From Kangiella sp. HZ709 (GTDB lineage Bacteria > Pseudomonadota > Gammaproteobacteria > Enterobacterales > Kangiellaceae): 64,000 nt of DNA. Position 1 is the first letter of the stretch, and every line of letters starts with the position of its first letter. The stretch is from the NCBI RefSeq assembly GCF_009674675.1, contig NZ_WKJC01000001.1:1247031-1311030 (forward strand). Direction: 5' to 3'. Of the stretch, positions 43,606 through 51,707 are shown in pieces. The translations under genes and the position numbers were made by a program. The notes beneath the pieces were generated by a model that saw only the letters and a list, made by a program, of their open reading frames with translations, was not told the DNA's origin and did no database searches.

Positions 43606-45330
43606 TTAGTCGCTCGAGATTTCAACACAACAAACTTGATTCTTACCAGCAGCTTTTGCTTGATACATGGTTTTATCAGCATCGCCAATAACTTTGCTTA
43701 ACTCATAACCAGAGAGCCTAGTGGTGGTAATGCCAAAGCTAGCAGACAAAGGAAATTTATGACCAGAGTCTGAGGTATCGACAGCTTCGATAGCTTTACG
43801 ACACTTCTCTGCAATCTCTTTAGCTTTTTCCATATTGCAAGTCGGTAGCATCAAAGCAAACTCCTCACCACCTAAACGACCAGCAATATCATTTTGTCGC
43901 CAGCATGGTATACAAACGCTTACAGCCTTCTTTAAAACCCAGTCGCCAACTAAGTGCCCATAATTATCGTTGACCGATTTAAAGCCATCCATATCAAATA
44001 ACACAAAGGTGACTTCTTGATTGGTTTTTTTAGCATGCTCAAGGGTCTTACGGCACATGAAATAAAAATGTTGCCTTGAACTAACACCGGTTAATAAATC
44101 AGTTTCTGATTGGCGTTTTAATTTAATTTGATTACGTTTTACGCGATAAGTCCAGAAAGCTAATGACGTTAAAATGAAGATTAGCAAGATAACCATTAAA
44201 CGATTATTAGAAGCCTCTTCTTTGGATAAATCTTGTTCTAATTTTAAGACTTCATTTTGTTTATTAAGTAATTCGATCTCTCTTTGCTTCTCATTTGTCT
44301 GCTGCTTTACGAGTTCATGTGCCATTCGCTTTGATTGCTCGGTATCAGCTAAACTAGCAGACAATTTATAAAACTTTTCATGATAAAATAACGATTGGTC
44401 ATAAAGTTTTTTTTCACGAAATATTTTGTACAAAACATTATAAGAAGAAACCGCCCATTCAGACTGCTCAACTTGTAAGTTTATCGCCTTTTTGGCAAAT
44501 TTTTCTGCATTTTCTAACTCTTCGAGCTCCCAATAGCCTTCGGCCAGCCTCGAATAATAAGTTCCAATTAAATATTGGTATTCAGTACTCTCTACTTCTT
44601 GTAAGTTTTCTAACAACAGGTTTACAGCTTTTTTGGATTCGCCAAAATTAACATATTGAGTCGCTATAAAAGATAGCATCACATTTTTCGGAATCACTTC
44701 ATTGATGGAGCTGCACACTTTAATAGAATTCTTAACTCTTTCATCGGCAACATTTAAATTGCCTATTTTGAATTCTGCTTCGACTAAAATATTCTCAGCA
44801 AAGCAATAGGTCCGAGGATCAGTGGTATTATTTTGTATTTTCAGGCCATACTCTTTTGCTGATTGATTATCGCCAATTAGATTATAAATAATACCAGCAA
44901 TAACATAGCCTCTATTTCTTTCTTCTTGATTTTCTAGCATAGATTCAAGCTCTAAGCTTAAATTCAGCTGAGTGATAGCATCCAGGTGACTCCCTTTTGC
45001 TGCATACATGTTAGCTAAAGACATGCCTGCTTTATATTTAACTTCAGGATAATTAGATTCCTGTATTACAACCTTAAATGTTTCAATAGCATTTTCTGAA
45101 TGCCCTTTTAAAATTAGAGACCACACCAATAAATAATTGAAGTAGTCTCTTTCTTTTTCACTAAAATCTTGTTTATTTTTTTCCAGCGAATCCATTTGAT
45201 CAAGAAACTCACTAGGCTGAGATGTTTTTATCTTATCTGCAGCCTTGAGCACCTCTAGGAAGTCTTTTTCTGCAGCAACTACAGAAAAAGAACACCAGAT
45301 TAATAAAATAAGTAAGATTTTAATTTTCAA
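43606..45330 (-). CDS. Diguanylate cyclase with periplasmic TPR domain
   Basis: The 574-aa protein has a signal peptide (1-20) and a periplasmic tetratricopeptide-like solenoid (about 25-330). A coiled coil (335-375), a membrane segment (377-394) and a GGDEF domain follow. GGEEF at 487-491 and the RXXD inhibitory site (RQND, 478-481) are intact, so it should synthesise cyclic di-GMP. It begins 9 nt after the stop of the putative borosin precursor gene and probably shares its transcript. This links signalling to that peptide. The link could be regulatory or only incidental. Confidence 0.88.
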   Translation of the reverse strand: MKIKILLILLIWCSFSVVAAEKDFLEVLKAADKIKTSQPSEFLDQMDSLEKNKQDFSEKERDYFNYLLVWSLILKGHSENAIETFKVVIQESNYPEVKYKAGMSLANMYAAKGSHLDAITQLNLSLELESMLENQEERNRGYVIAGIIYNLIGDNQSAKEYGLKIQNNTTDPRTYCFAENILVEAEFKIGNLNVADERVKNSIKVCSSINEVIPKNVMLSFIATQYVNFGESKKAVNLLLENLQEVESTEYQYLIGTYYSRLAEGYWELEELENAEKFAKKAINLQVEQSEWAVSSYNVLYKIFREKKLYDQSLFYHEKFYKLSASLADTEQSKRMAHELVKQQTNEKQREIELLNKQNEVLKLEQDLSKEEASNNRLMVILLIFILTSLAFWTYRVKRNQIKLKRQSETDLLTGVSSRQHFYFMCRKTLEHAKKTNQEVTFVLFDMDGFKSVNDNYGHLVGDWVLKKAVSVCIPCWRQNDIAGRLGGEEFALMLPTCNMEKAKEIAEKCRKAIEAVDTSDSGHKFPLSASFGITTTRLSGYELSKVIGDADKTMYQAKAAGKNQVCCVEISSD

Positions 45331-45339
45331 GCTAATGAC

Positions 45340-45606
45340 CTAAGCTGCAATCTTACTTTCAGCTTCATCTCCGTCACTTTCATTACCTTCCTCGCTTTCT
45401 TCATCTTCAGCAGGGAACAGTAATGCCATTACATTTTCCGAAGATGCCAGCTTATCAAGATCTTGATAGCTATTTTCTAAAACCATTTGAATGGCTTCAG
45501 ATTGAAATCCTTTATCTTCTAATGCTTTTTGTAAATCTAGCTTTGGTAAATCTAAAAGCCTTGATTCAATACTCAACAATTCTAATAACTTAACTACATC
45601 TTTCAT
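45340..45606 (-). CDS. Putative split-borosin precursor peptide
   Basis: The 88-aa protein has a helical N-terminal region. The stretch from Leu25 to Leu53 (ALEDKGF, SEAIQMVL, QDLDKLASS) resembles the borosin-binding domain of the Shewanella precursor SonA as I recall it. A short hydrophobic segment follows (NVMALLFP, 58-65), the likely methylated core. After it comes a tail of about 20 residues made mainly of Glu, Asp, Ser and Gly, ending SKIAA. The start has a strong GAGGAG site 7 nt upstream, better than its neighbours, as expected for an abundant precursor. The methyltransferase gene lies 29 nt upstream. Function is inferred. Confidence 0.7.
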   Translation of the reverse strand: MKDVVKLLELLSIESRLLDLPKLDLQKALEDKGFQSEAIQMVLENSYQDLDKLASSENVMALLFPAEDEESEEGNESDGDEAESKIAA

Positions 45607-45635
45607 AACATCTCTCCTCTGTGTGTAAAATATAA

Positions 45636-46394
45636 TTATTTTCGTCTCTGCACAGCTTCTGCTGGCGGAACAACCAATGTATCTTCCATCGTTAAATCGA
45701 TCCGCATCATTTCTATTAAAGATACTTTTAAGGCTCTATAACTATCGGTTGGTCCTACGGCTGCTCGGTATATTGTGACTTCTTGTGTTGGCTCATAATA
45801 AGCACTAAGCACTTCAACAAAGTGCTTAAGGTTATTCTCATCCGTAGAAAATCTTTTTAGAGACAAGTCTCCCACTACACCTATCTGCCATACAATTAAA
45901 TAAGACGTTACATCTATAACTTTATTATAGAGTATCAGTTGTGTTGCTTCGTAATGCTGGCAACCATAAGTTCCGGGGTCAATACCTAGGTCAGCATAGA
46001 GGCAATCTTCAGCGGATATTCCTGGTTCCATATGAGCTGGATATCCTTCTTTTCTAGCTTGCTCTATCGCTTTATGAGGAGCCCATGCAAATACGCCTGG
46101 ATGGCCGTAAAAAGCACCGCATACACTTTTGCCTTTCCTAACCTCAGACAACATAGCTTCAACCATCTCTTTATAGGTGGTCAACCTAGATTTACCCTCT
46201 TTATAAAAAGGCTGCAAACTACGAACATCTTTATTCATTTCTTGAATCCAAAGTTCTACCAGCCCGGAAGAAACCCCCATAAATACTACGTCTGCATTTT
46301 CAACATAACTTCTTGATATTGGACTTATATGAGCACCTAACTTCATTCCTATGCCCACACACACTAAACTGCCACTTACCTTATCTGTTGTCAT
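45636..46394 (-). CDS. Borosin-type peptide backbone alpha-N-methyltransferase (SonM-like)
   Basis: The 252-aa protein has the tetrapyrrole methylase fold: GSLVCVGIGMKLG at the N-terminus, FYGHPGVFAWAPH (95-107) and MEPGISAEDCLYADLGIDPG (122-141). These match the SonM family of split borosin methyltransferases rather than the cobalamin or siroheme enzymes, which differ in the substrate loops. Arg70 and Tyr74 (RLTTY) keep the Arg-x3-Tyr pair known to be catalytic in borosin enzymes. It would transfer methyl groups from SAM to main-chain amides of the 88-aa protein encoded 29 nt downstream. No strong ribosome-binding site is visible. Confidence 0.85.
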   Translation of the reverse strand: MTTDKVSGSLVCVGIGMKLGAHISPISRSYVENADVVFMGVSSGLVELWIQEMNKDVRSLQPFYKEGKSRLTTYKEMVEAMLSEVRKGKSVCGAFYGHPGVFAWAPHKAIEQARKEGYPAHMEPGISAEDCLYADLGIDPGTYGCQHYEATQLILYNKVIDVTSYLIVWQIGVVGDLSLKRFSTDENNLKHFVEVLSAYYEPTQEVTIYRAAVGPTDSYRALKVSLIEMMRIDLTMEDTLVVPPAEAVQRRK

Positions 46395-46481
46395 CTATTT
46401 GTTTTTATTACAGAATAACATCAAAATTTACCATGGTTCCTTAGCTATTAAAAGAAATCATGCCTAAAACATTGATTACTC

Positions 46482-47027
46482 ATGTCATTTTTTTTTAAAA
46501 GTGCTTCTTTAAGTTTTCGGCAGCTTAAAAATTCCGATAAAGAACTGTATATATCCTTATATACGGATCCTATTGTTATGCAATACATTGCAGAACCCTT
46601 ATCAAAAACTACGGCTGCAAGGATGTTTGAAGCGCAACTAAAACCATGGGGCGTAAAATCAACCCATATGCTTAATTTAGTGATCACTGAAATATCCTCG
46701 GATTTGGATATTGGTGTTTGTGGAGTGGTAACAAGGAGCCTCCTGAGTAAACAGGCGGAAGTGGGAATGGTTTTTTTACCTGAATTTCATAGTAAGGGTT
46801 ACGGCACCGAAACATTAACTCGATTGAGTAAATACGCCTTTAAAGAGCTTGGTTATAACAAACTTTCAGGGCCGCCCTTTCCGAGCAATAAAGCTTCTAT
46901 CAAAATTATGCAAAAGTCGGGTTATAAGTTTGAAGCAACCCTGAGACAGAATCAGTTTTTAAATGGCAAATACCACGACACCCCTTTTTATACACTACTG
47001 AAAGACGAGTGTACTTATTTAGATTAA
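46482..47027 (+). CDS. GNAT-family (RimJ/RimL-like) acetyltransferase
   Basis: The 181-aa protein has the GNAT core, with acetyl-CoA motif A in VGMVFLPEFHSKGYGTETL and the SNKASIKIMQKSGYKFEA segment. It is close to acetyltransferases that act on ribosomal proteins or small molecules. It diverges from the borosin gene pair across an 87-nt gap and is convergent with pepB, overlapping its end by 4 bp. A role in the peptide pathway is possible but not shown. The first codons include a T9 run. Confidence 0.85.
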   Translation: MSFFFKSASLSFRQLKNSDKELYISLYTDPIVMQYIAEPLSKTTAARMFEAQLKPWGVKSTHMLNLVITEISSDLDIGVCGVVTRSLLSKQAEVGMVFLPEFHSKGYGTETLTRLSKYAFKELGYNKLSGPPFPSNKASIKIMQKSGYKFEATLRQNQFLNGKYHDTPFYTLLKDECTYLD

Positions 47028-48292
47028 TTCGCTAGCAGATTGGCAATACTTCTAAACCCAACCCCGGTACCGCCAGCTGACCATTTACTCGTTGCGTTAT
47101 CATGATAAGCAGCCGCTAAGTCTATATGCACCCAACCTTTACCATCGTCACGGACGAAGCGGGATAAGAAGCCTGCTGCATTTGAGGCGCCACCTGGTCC
47201 GCCACCTTTTACCGGGCGGCTATTGGCTGTATCGGCAAAATTTGAGGAACATTTATTAGCATGGAATGGTTCAAGTGGTAATGGCCAGTGGCGTTCGTTT
47301 TCGCTTTTAGCTGCCTTGAGATAAGCATCACGAGCGTCATCATCCAATGAAAAGACCGCATTATAGTCTTCACCCAAAGCTACCACTGCAGCGCCAGTTA
47401 AGGTTGCAGCGTCAATAATCACTGGAGCGCCAGATTCAGAAGCTAGCAATAAACCATCAGCTAAGACCAAGCGACCTTCGGCATCAGTATTTTGGATTTC
47501 AACAGTTACTCCATTCGGATAAGTGATAATATCGCCTAACTTATAGGCATGACCACTGATCAAGTTTTCTGAACAACACAAGTATAAGTTCACCGGCTTA
47601 TCTAAACCGCGCAAAATAGCCAAAGCCAAAGCACCAGTGACGGTCGCCGCACCGCCCATGTCACATTTCATATGCATCATGCCAGCGCTTGGTTTAATGC
47701 TGTAGCCGCCGCTATCAAAAGTAATGCCTTTGCCAACTAAGGCCGCTGCTGGAGTAGGGTTTGCCTCATTCGTAGGATTGTAAGTCAGTTTCAATAGTGC
47801 AGGTGGACGTTCGCTGCCACGACCAACTTCCCATGTGCCAACATAACCTGCTTTTTCAAGATCTTCTCCGGCGATAATTTCATAGGTCACTTGCTCAGGT
47901 GATAGGCTTTGTACAAAATCCGCAGCTTCTTGCGCTAATACCATTGGGGCTTGAACTTCTGGAGTTTCATTGACCATTGAGCGAACCCAGCGACTAACCT
48001 GAATGCGAGCATCAAGTTCTTTAGATTCCTCGTCGCTCAGTTCTGCATATTCAATCTGTACATCCACTTTTGGATCATAAGCGCCCTGAAAAAAAGCCCA
48101 TTGATTTTCTAAGCCCCAGTTACCCACCAAAACAAAATCTGAGATACCATTACTCATTAATTTACGCGCTGCAATTTGCACTGCTTCGGGTTCAAGGCTA
48201 TGAATGGTTGCAGAGTTATCGGCATAACTAATTAAGTTACCTTGCCAAACATTTTGTGCTTCTTGCTCCGATAAAAAAACTTGTAAGCTCAT
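47024..48292 (-). CDS. pepB: Peptidase B / M17 leucyl aminopeptidase
   Basis: This dinuclear-metal cytosolic aminopeptidase closely follows E. coli PepB. It has VGKGITFDSGGYSIKPS, KCDMGGAATVTGAL, NTDAEGRLVLADGL and the C-terminal WSAGGTGVGFRSIANLL. The start at 48292 is preferred over an ATG four codons upstream because GGGA lies 6 nt before it. The product is 422 aa. It probably helps recover amino acids from intracellular peptides. Confidence 0.94.
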   Translation of the reverse strand: MSLQVFLSEQEAQNVWQGNLISYADNSATIHSLEPEAVQIAARKLMSNGISDFVLVGNWGLENQWAFFQGAYDPKVDVQIEYAELSDEESKELDARIQVSRWVRSMVNETPEVQAPMVLAQEAADFVQSLSPEQVTYEIIAGEDLEKAGYVGTWEVGRGSERPPALLKLTYNPTNEANPTPAAALVGKGITFDSGGYSIKPSAGMMHMKCDMGGAATVTGALALAILRGLDKPVNLYLCCSENLISGHAYKLGDIITYPNGVTVEIQNTDAEGRLVLADGLLLASESGAPVIIDAATLTGAAVVALGEDYNAVFSLDDDARDAYLKAAKSENERHWPLPLEPFHANKCSSNFADTANSRPVKGGGPGGASNAAGFLSRFVRDDGKGWVHIDLAAAYHDNATSKWSAGGTGVGFRSIANLLAN

Positions 48293-48340
48293 CGCTAGTC
48301 CCATTAAATTTTGAGGTTAAAGATTGTTTTATAAAAACAA

Positions 48341-48928
48341 TTACTTGTTAAATAGATGTCCAAGTTTAGATTGCTTGGTTGATAAGTAAGATTCATTGTG
48401 CGGATTCTCGCCAAATTGTAGCGCTACACGTTCAGTAACATCGATCCCAGCTTCGCGCATTGAGCTGACTTTTCTTGGGTTATTGGTCATCAAGCGAATT
48501 TTTTCGATGGCTAATTGATCTAACGCCTTAGCAGCCACTTTGAAATCTCGCTCATCTGCGCCAAAGCCCAAATGCTCATTCGCTTCAACCGTATCCATTC
48601 CTTGATCTTGCAATGAATAAGCACGAATTTTATTGGTTAAGCCAATGCCACGACCTTCTTGGCGTAAATACAATAAAACCCCAGAACCAGCTTCAGCAAT
48701 TTTCTGCAATGCAGCATTGAGTTGGAATCCACAATCACAACGCAAACTAAATAGCGCATCGCCGGTTAAACACTCCGAATGTATGCGCGCCAATACTGCG
48801 TCTTGCTCTTGCCACTGGCCTAAAGTCAGTGCCACATGCTCTTTACCATCGCCCAAATCTAAGGCATGAATAGTAAAGTCTCCGTACGGAGTAGGAAGCT
48901 TTGCTTGTAAACGGCTGTTATCAGTCAT
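48341..48928 (-). CDS. ribA: GTP cyclohydrolase II
   Basis: RibA opens the imidazole ring of GTP, the first step of riboflavin synthesis. The 195-aa protein has the zinc cysteines in [21 protein letters not shown], the EGRGIGL motif and MTNNPRKV. It is the stand-alone form with no RibB domain. ATG at 48928 ([14 protein letters not shown]) is chosen over an upstream TTG at 48940. It is the gene before pepB on this strand. Confidence 0.95.
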   Translation of the reverse strand: MTDNSRLQAKLPTPYGDFTIHALDLGDGKEHVALTLGQWQEQDAVLARIHSECLTGDALFSLRCDCGFQLNAALQKIAEAGSGVLLYLRQEGRGIGLTNKIRAYSLQDQGMDTVEANEHLGFGADERDFKVAAKALDQLAIEKIRLMTNNPRKVSSMREAGIDVTERVALQFGENPHNESYLSTKQSKLGHLFNK

Positions 48929-49025
48929 TGCAATATTCAATCAAAAACTCTTACTTTTAATGAAGTCATTTTACACTAGGTGGGGGCAACTATCAGCTTA
49001 ATCAATTGATTTATCATAGAAAATT

Positions 49026-49841
49026 CTACTCGATAAATTCAGCCACATCTTGCCAAAAAGCCAACCAATTATCCGGTATATCGTCATGCCCGCCAGAATA
49101 AACTTTATGTCGAGCATCTTTCGCTACTGCTAATAGCTTCTGCAAAGAATCAAATGGCACCACCTTATCTTGGTCTCCATGGATCAAATAGCTTTTACCA
49201 GAGTATTTTGCCAGTTGAGTAACATTATCAAAAGGATCTTTAACAAAAGTACTCGGTAACCACTTCTTGGCCGCAACATCAGCAATGCTCGAATAAGTCG
49301 ACATTAGCACTACTCTATAGGGCTCATTATCTCGATCTATAGCACCATCAAATAGAGAAAGAACAGCGCCACCACCCATTGAGCGGCCTATCAAGCTAAT
49401 CTTTGATTGATCTAATTCAGCGTTATTACGGGTCCAATTATAAACGATGGCCATCGTTTCTCTGATAGATTGGTAGGTAGGCTGTCCTTGCGAACGACCA
49501 TAGCCTGGATATTCCACCAAAACCACCGCAAAGCCTCTATTGCGCATCACATCCATATTGGGCGCCCAGGAGTCCATAATATTGCCATTACCATGCGCCA
49601 AGATAATAACCGGCGCAGTTTTGTTTAAAGCTTTTAAACTGGGTAAATAAGCAATTTCAAATTCACCTTGCGAGAATGGTAAACGAACTATTTCACCATC
49701 GGCACTATAGATCAAATCAGCATTGGGCTCTGGTAATCGCTCCAGCGGAAACAATATCTTGCGCTGTAATAAATAAAAAGCGCTGCTATAGACTAGATAA
49801 CCGAGTACAAGAATCGCCATAATTAACAGTAAAGACTTCAT
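49026..49841 (-). CDS. Membrane-anchored alpha/beta hydrolase (serine aminopeptidase S33-like)
   Basis: The 271-aa protein has an N-terminal hydrophobic segment (about 3-22) and the hydrolase fold. The oxyanion region is ILAHGNGN, the nucleophile is in IGRSMGGGAVL, and the acid (HGDQDKVVP) and histidine (SGGHDDIPDNW) are in order. It resembles the YfhR/BEM46 type of hydrolases with unknown substrates. It is transcribed toward ribA after an 85-nt gap and may be separate. Confidence 0.85.
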   Translation of the reverse strand: MKSLLLIMAILVLGYLVYSSAFYLLQRKILFPLERLPEPNADLIYSADGEIVRLPFSQGEFEIAYLPSLKALNKTAPVIILAHGNGNIMDSWAPNMDVMRNRGFAVVLVEYPGYGRSQGQPTYQSIRETMAIVYNWTRNNAELDQSKISLIGRSMGGGAVLSLFDGAIDRDNEPYRVVLMSTYSSIADVAAKKWLPSTFVKDPFDNVTQLAKYSGKSYLIHGDQDKVVPFDSLQKLLAVAKDARHKVYSGGHDDIPDNWLAFWQDVAEFIE

Positions 49842-49962
49842 CTTGTGCGGTTGCGTCCTATAGGTTTATTGGTAGAATTTGTGCAGATATTTAACATTGC
49901 TACGACTATCGCACATTTAATTGATAAATTAAAAGGTTAGCAAAAACAAAATGAGGAATCTT

Positions 49963-50292
49963 ATGTCTCACATTTGCATGGTCACTGATATCCAAGATGG
50001 GCAAGCCAAAGCCTATCCTCATCCTAATCCCAATCAAGACCGCACTGTCATTGTGGTTCGCCGTGGTTTAAATGTTTACGGCTATATCAATCGTTGTCCT
50101 CATGCTGGTACCGATCTTAATTGGCAGGAAGATCAATTTATGACCGACGATCAGGCTTATTTAATGTGTTTTACTCATGGTGCTTTATTCGAGCCCGAAA
50201 CAGGCACTTGTGTCGCTGGCCCCTGTGCTGGCGCGAAATTATCTGACGTAACACTGGAAGTGGAAAACGGCAAAGTTTTTGTAGCCGAATAA
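49963..50292 (+). CDS. Rieske [2Fe-2S] ferredoxin-like protein
   Basis: The 109-aa protein is a single Rieske domain with the two ligand pairs in RCPHAGTDL and CFTHGALFEPETG. Such small proteins usually act as ferredoxins for oxygenases. No oxygenase lies beside it. The start at 49963 is chosen because GAGGA is 5 nt upstream and an earlier ATG (49951) overlaps that site. It is 7 nt before sfsA on the same strand. Confidence 0.88.
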   Translation: MSHICMVTDIQDGQAKAYPHPNPNQDRTVIVVRRGLNVYGYINRCPHAGTDLNWQEDQFMTDDQAYLMCFTHGALFEPETGTCVAGPCAGAKLSDVTLEVENGKVFVAE

Positions 50293-50299
50293 GCTCCTT

Positions 50300-51034
50300 T
50301 TGAAATTCTCGCCGCCTTTATTACAAGCAACTTTAATCAAGCGCTATAAGCGTTTCTTAGCCGACGTTGTGCATGACCAACTAGGAGGCTTTACCGTTCA
50401 TTGCCCCAATACTGGCTCTATGAAAAATTGTTGGGCCGAAGGCGATACGGTTTATCTGCTTGATTCTCAAAATCCCAATCGCAAATATCAATATACTTGG
50501 ATCTCAAGCCAAACCCGCAATGGCTATTGGCTTTGCTTAAATACTCATCTTGCGAATCAAATTGTTATTGAAGGTATCGAGAATCAAATGGTCTCAGAGC
50601 TGCAAGGTTACTCTGCTATTAAACCCGAAGTTAAATATGGCGAAGAAAATAGTCGTATTGATTTGCTTTTAACCAGTGAAAATAAAGCCGATTGTTATGT
50701 AGAAATCAAAACCGTTACTTTGCTTGAAGAGCAAATAAGCGATGAAACACTTGAAACCGGTCGAGGCTTTTTTCCCGATGCCGTGAGTACCCGAGGGCAA
50801 AAACATTTACGCGAATTAATGACCATAGCCGATTCAGGTTCTAGAGCAGTATTATTTTTCCTAGTCCAACACTCTGGCATCAAATCTGTCAGCGCCGCAG
50901 CGCATATCGACCCTAAATATGCTCAGTTATTAAGCGAAGCGATTAATGCAGGGGTTGAAATCCTTTGCTATCGCACCCATATCAGCCCCGCAGAAATTAG
51001 ACTGCAGGAATCATTGCCATTTATTTACAAATAA
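50300..51034 (+). CDS. sfsA: SfsA DNA-binding protein
   Basis: The 244-aa sequence matches SfsA, named for sugar-fermentation stimulation in E. coli. It has the conserved KRFLADV, HCPNTGSM, a nuclease-like PD-(D/E)XK region (EVKYGEENSRIDLLL, YVEIKTVTL) and the FPDAVSTRGQKHLREL segment. The start is a TTG. sfsA upstream of dksA is also the E. coli order. The true function of the family is not settled. Confidence 0.93.
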   Translation: MKFSPPLLQATLIKRYKRFLADVVHDQLGGFTVHCPNTGSMKNCWAEGDTVYLLDSQNPNRKYQYTWISSQTRNGYWLCLNTHLANQIVIEGIENQMVSELQGYSAIKPEVKYGEENSRIDLLLTSENKADCYVEIKTVTLLEEQISDETLETGRGFFPDAVSTRGQKHLRELMTIADSGSRAVLFFLVQHSGIKSVSAAAHIDPKYAQLLSEAINAGVEILCYRTHISPAEIRLQESLPFIYK

Positions 51035-51212
51035 AACAATGAGTTAGGAAGAAAAGTGCATTATTTATGCAAATTTTGTCAATTAGCACTTTTCAATTGT
51101 CATTCATAGGGATACTATCCCTGATTGCTGATTTAAGACTTACCCAAATAATTGGTTATTTTTTCAGCAGTTTAGAGTGATTGTTTGACCATTTTTATGG
51201 AGCATTATCTAA

Positions 51213-51656
51213 ATGCCAAGAAAAAAAGCTGCGACTAACGCAACCCTAGAAAAACTAGGAATTACGCCTTACGCTGAGAAAAAAGGCGAAGACTACATGA
51301 ATGATGCTCAATACGAGCATTTCCGTAATATCTTAGAAACCTGGAAGAAGCAATTAATGGAAGAAGTTGATCGTACTGTGCATCACATGCAAGACGAAGC
51401 AGCAAACTTCCCTGATCCAGTGGATCGCGCTTCTCAAGAAGAAGAGTTTTCTTTAGAGCTTCGCACACGAGATCGTGAGCGCAAACTTTTAAAGAAAATT
51501 TCTCAATCAATCGTCAAGATTGATGAAGAAGAATACGGTTTCTGTGAATCTTGCAGTATCGAGATAGGTATCCGCCGTCTTGAAGCTCGCCCAACCGCAG
51601 AAATGTGTATCGATTGTAAAACCCTTGACGAGATCAAAGAACGTCAATACGGTTAA
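51213..51656 (+). CDS. dksA: RNA polymerase-binding transcription factor DksA
   Basis: DksA inserts a coiled coil into the RNA polymerase secondary channel and acts with ppGpp. The 147-aa protein has the coiled coil with [14 protein letters not shown] at its tip (the DXXDXA motif), and the C4 zinc finger [24 protein letters not shown]. Length is typical. The order sfsA-dksA-gluQ is conserved with enterobacteria. A GGAG site precedes the ATG. Confidence 0.97.
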   Translation: [147 protein letters not shown]

Positions 51657-51707
51657 CTTCAAAGCGTTTTACTCTTTTAAAGACATAAGTAAAGCTACGA
51701 GTGACCA

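Noticed and set aside
45340-45606. Treating the 88-aa protein as a Nif11-type or bacteriocin precursor
   Set aside because: It has no Gly-Gly leader cleavage motif and no Nif11 signature. The leader resembles SonA and it lies beside a SonM-like gene.
45636-46394. Reading the tetrapyrrole-methylase-fold protein as a corrin or siroheme enzyme, since hem genes occur in the window
   Set aside because: Its motifs (YGHPG, MEPGISAEDC, RLTTY) fit borosin methyltransferases better, the hem genes are far away, and its immediate partner is a small peptide-like gene.
46482-46505. T9 run at the start of the GNAT gene as a programmed frameshift site
   Set aside because: The frame reads cleanly through it into a full GNAT domain, and no second frame continues.
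51051-51094. GAAAAGTGC and GCACTTTTC inverted repeat before dksA as a terminator for sfsA
   Set aside because: The arms are 26 nt apart and no T-tract follows, so it does not meet terminator criteria. It could be chance in AT-rich DNA.
51112-51126. AGGGAT-ACT-ATCCCT small palindrome before dksA
   Set aside because: Only 6-bp arms; too short to claim as an operator without conservation data.
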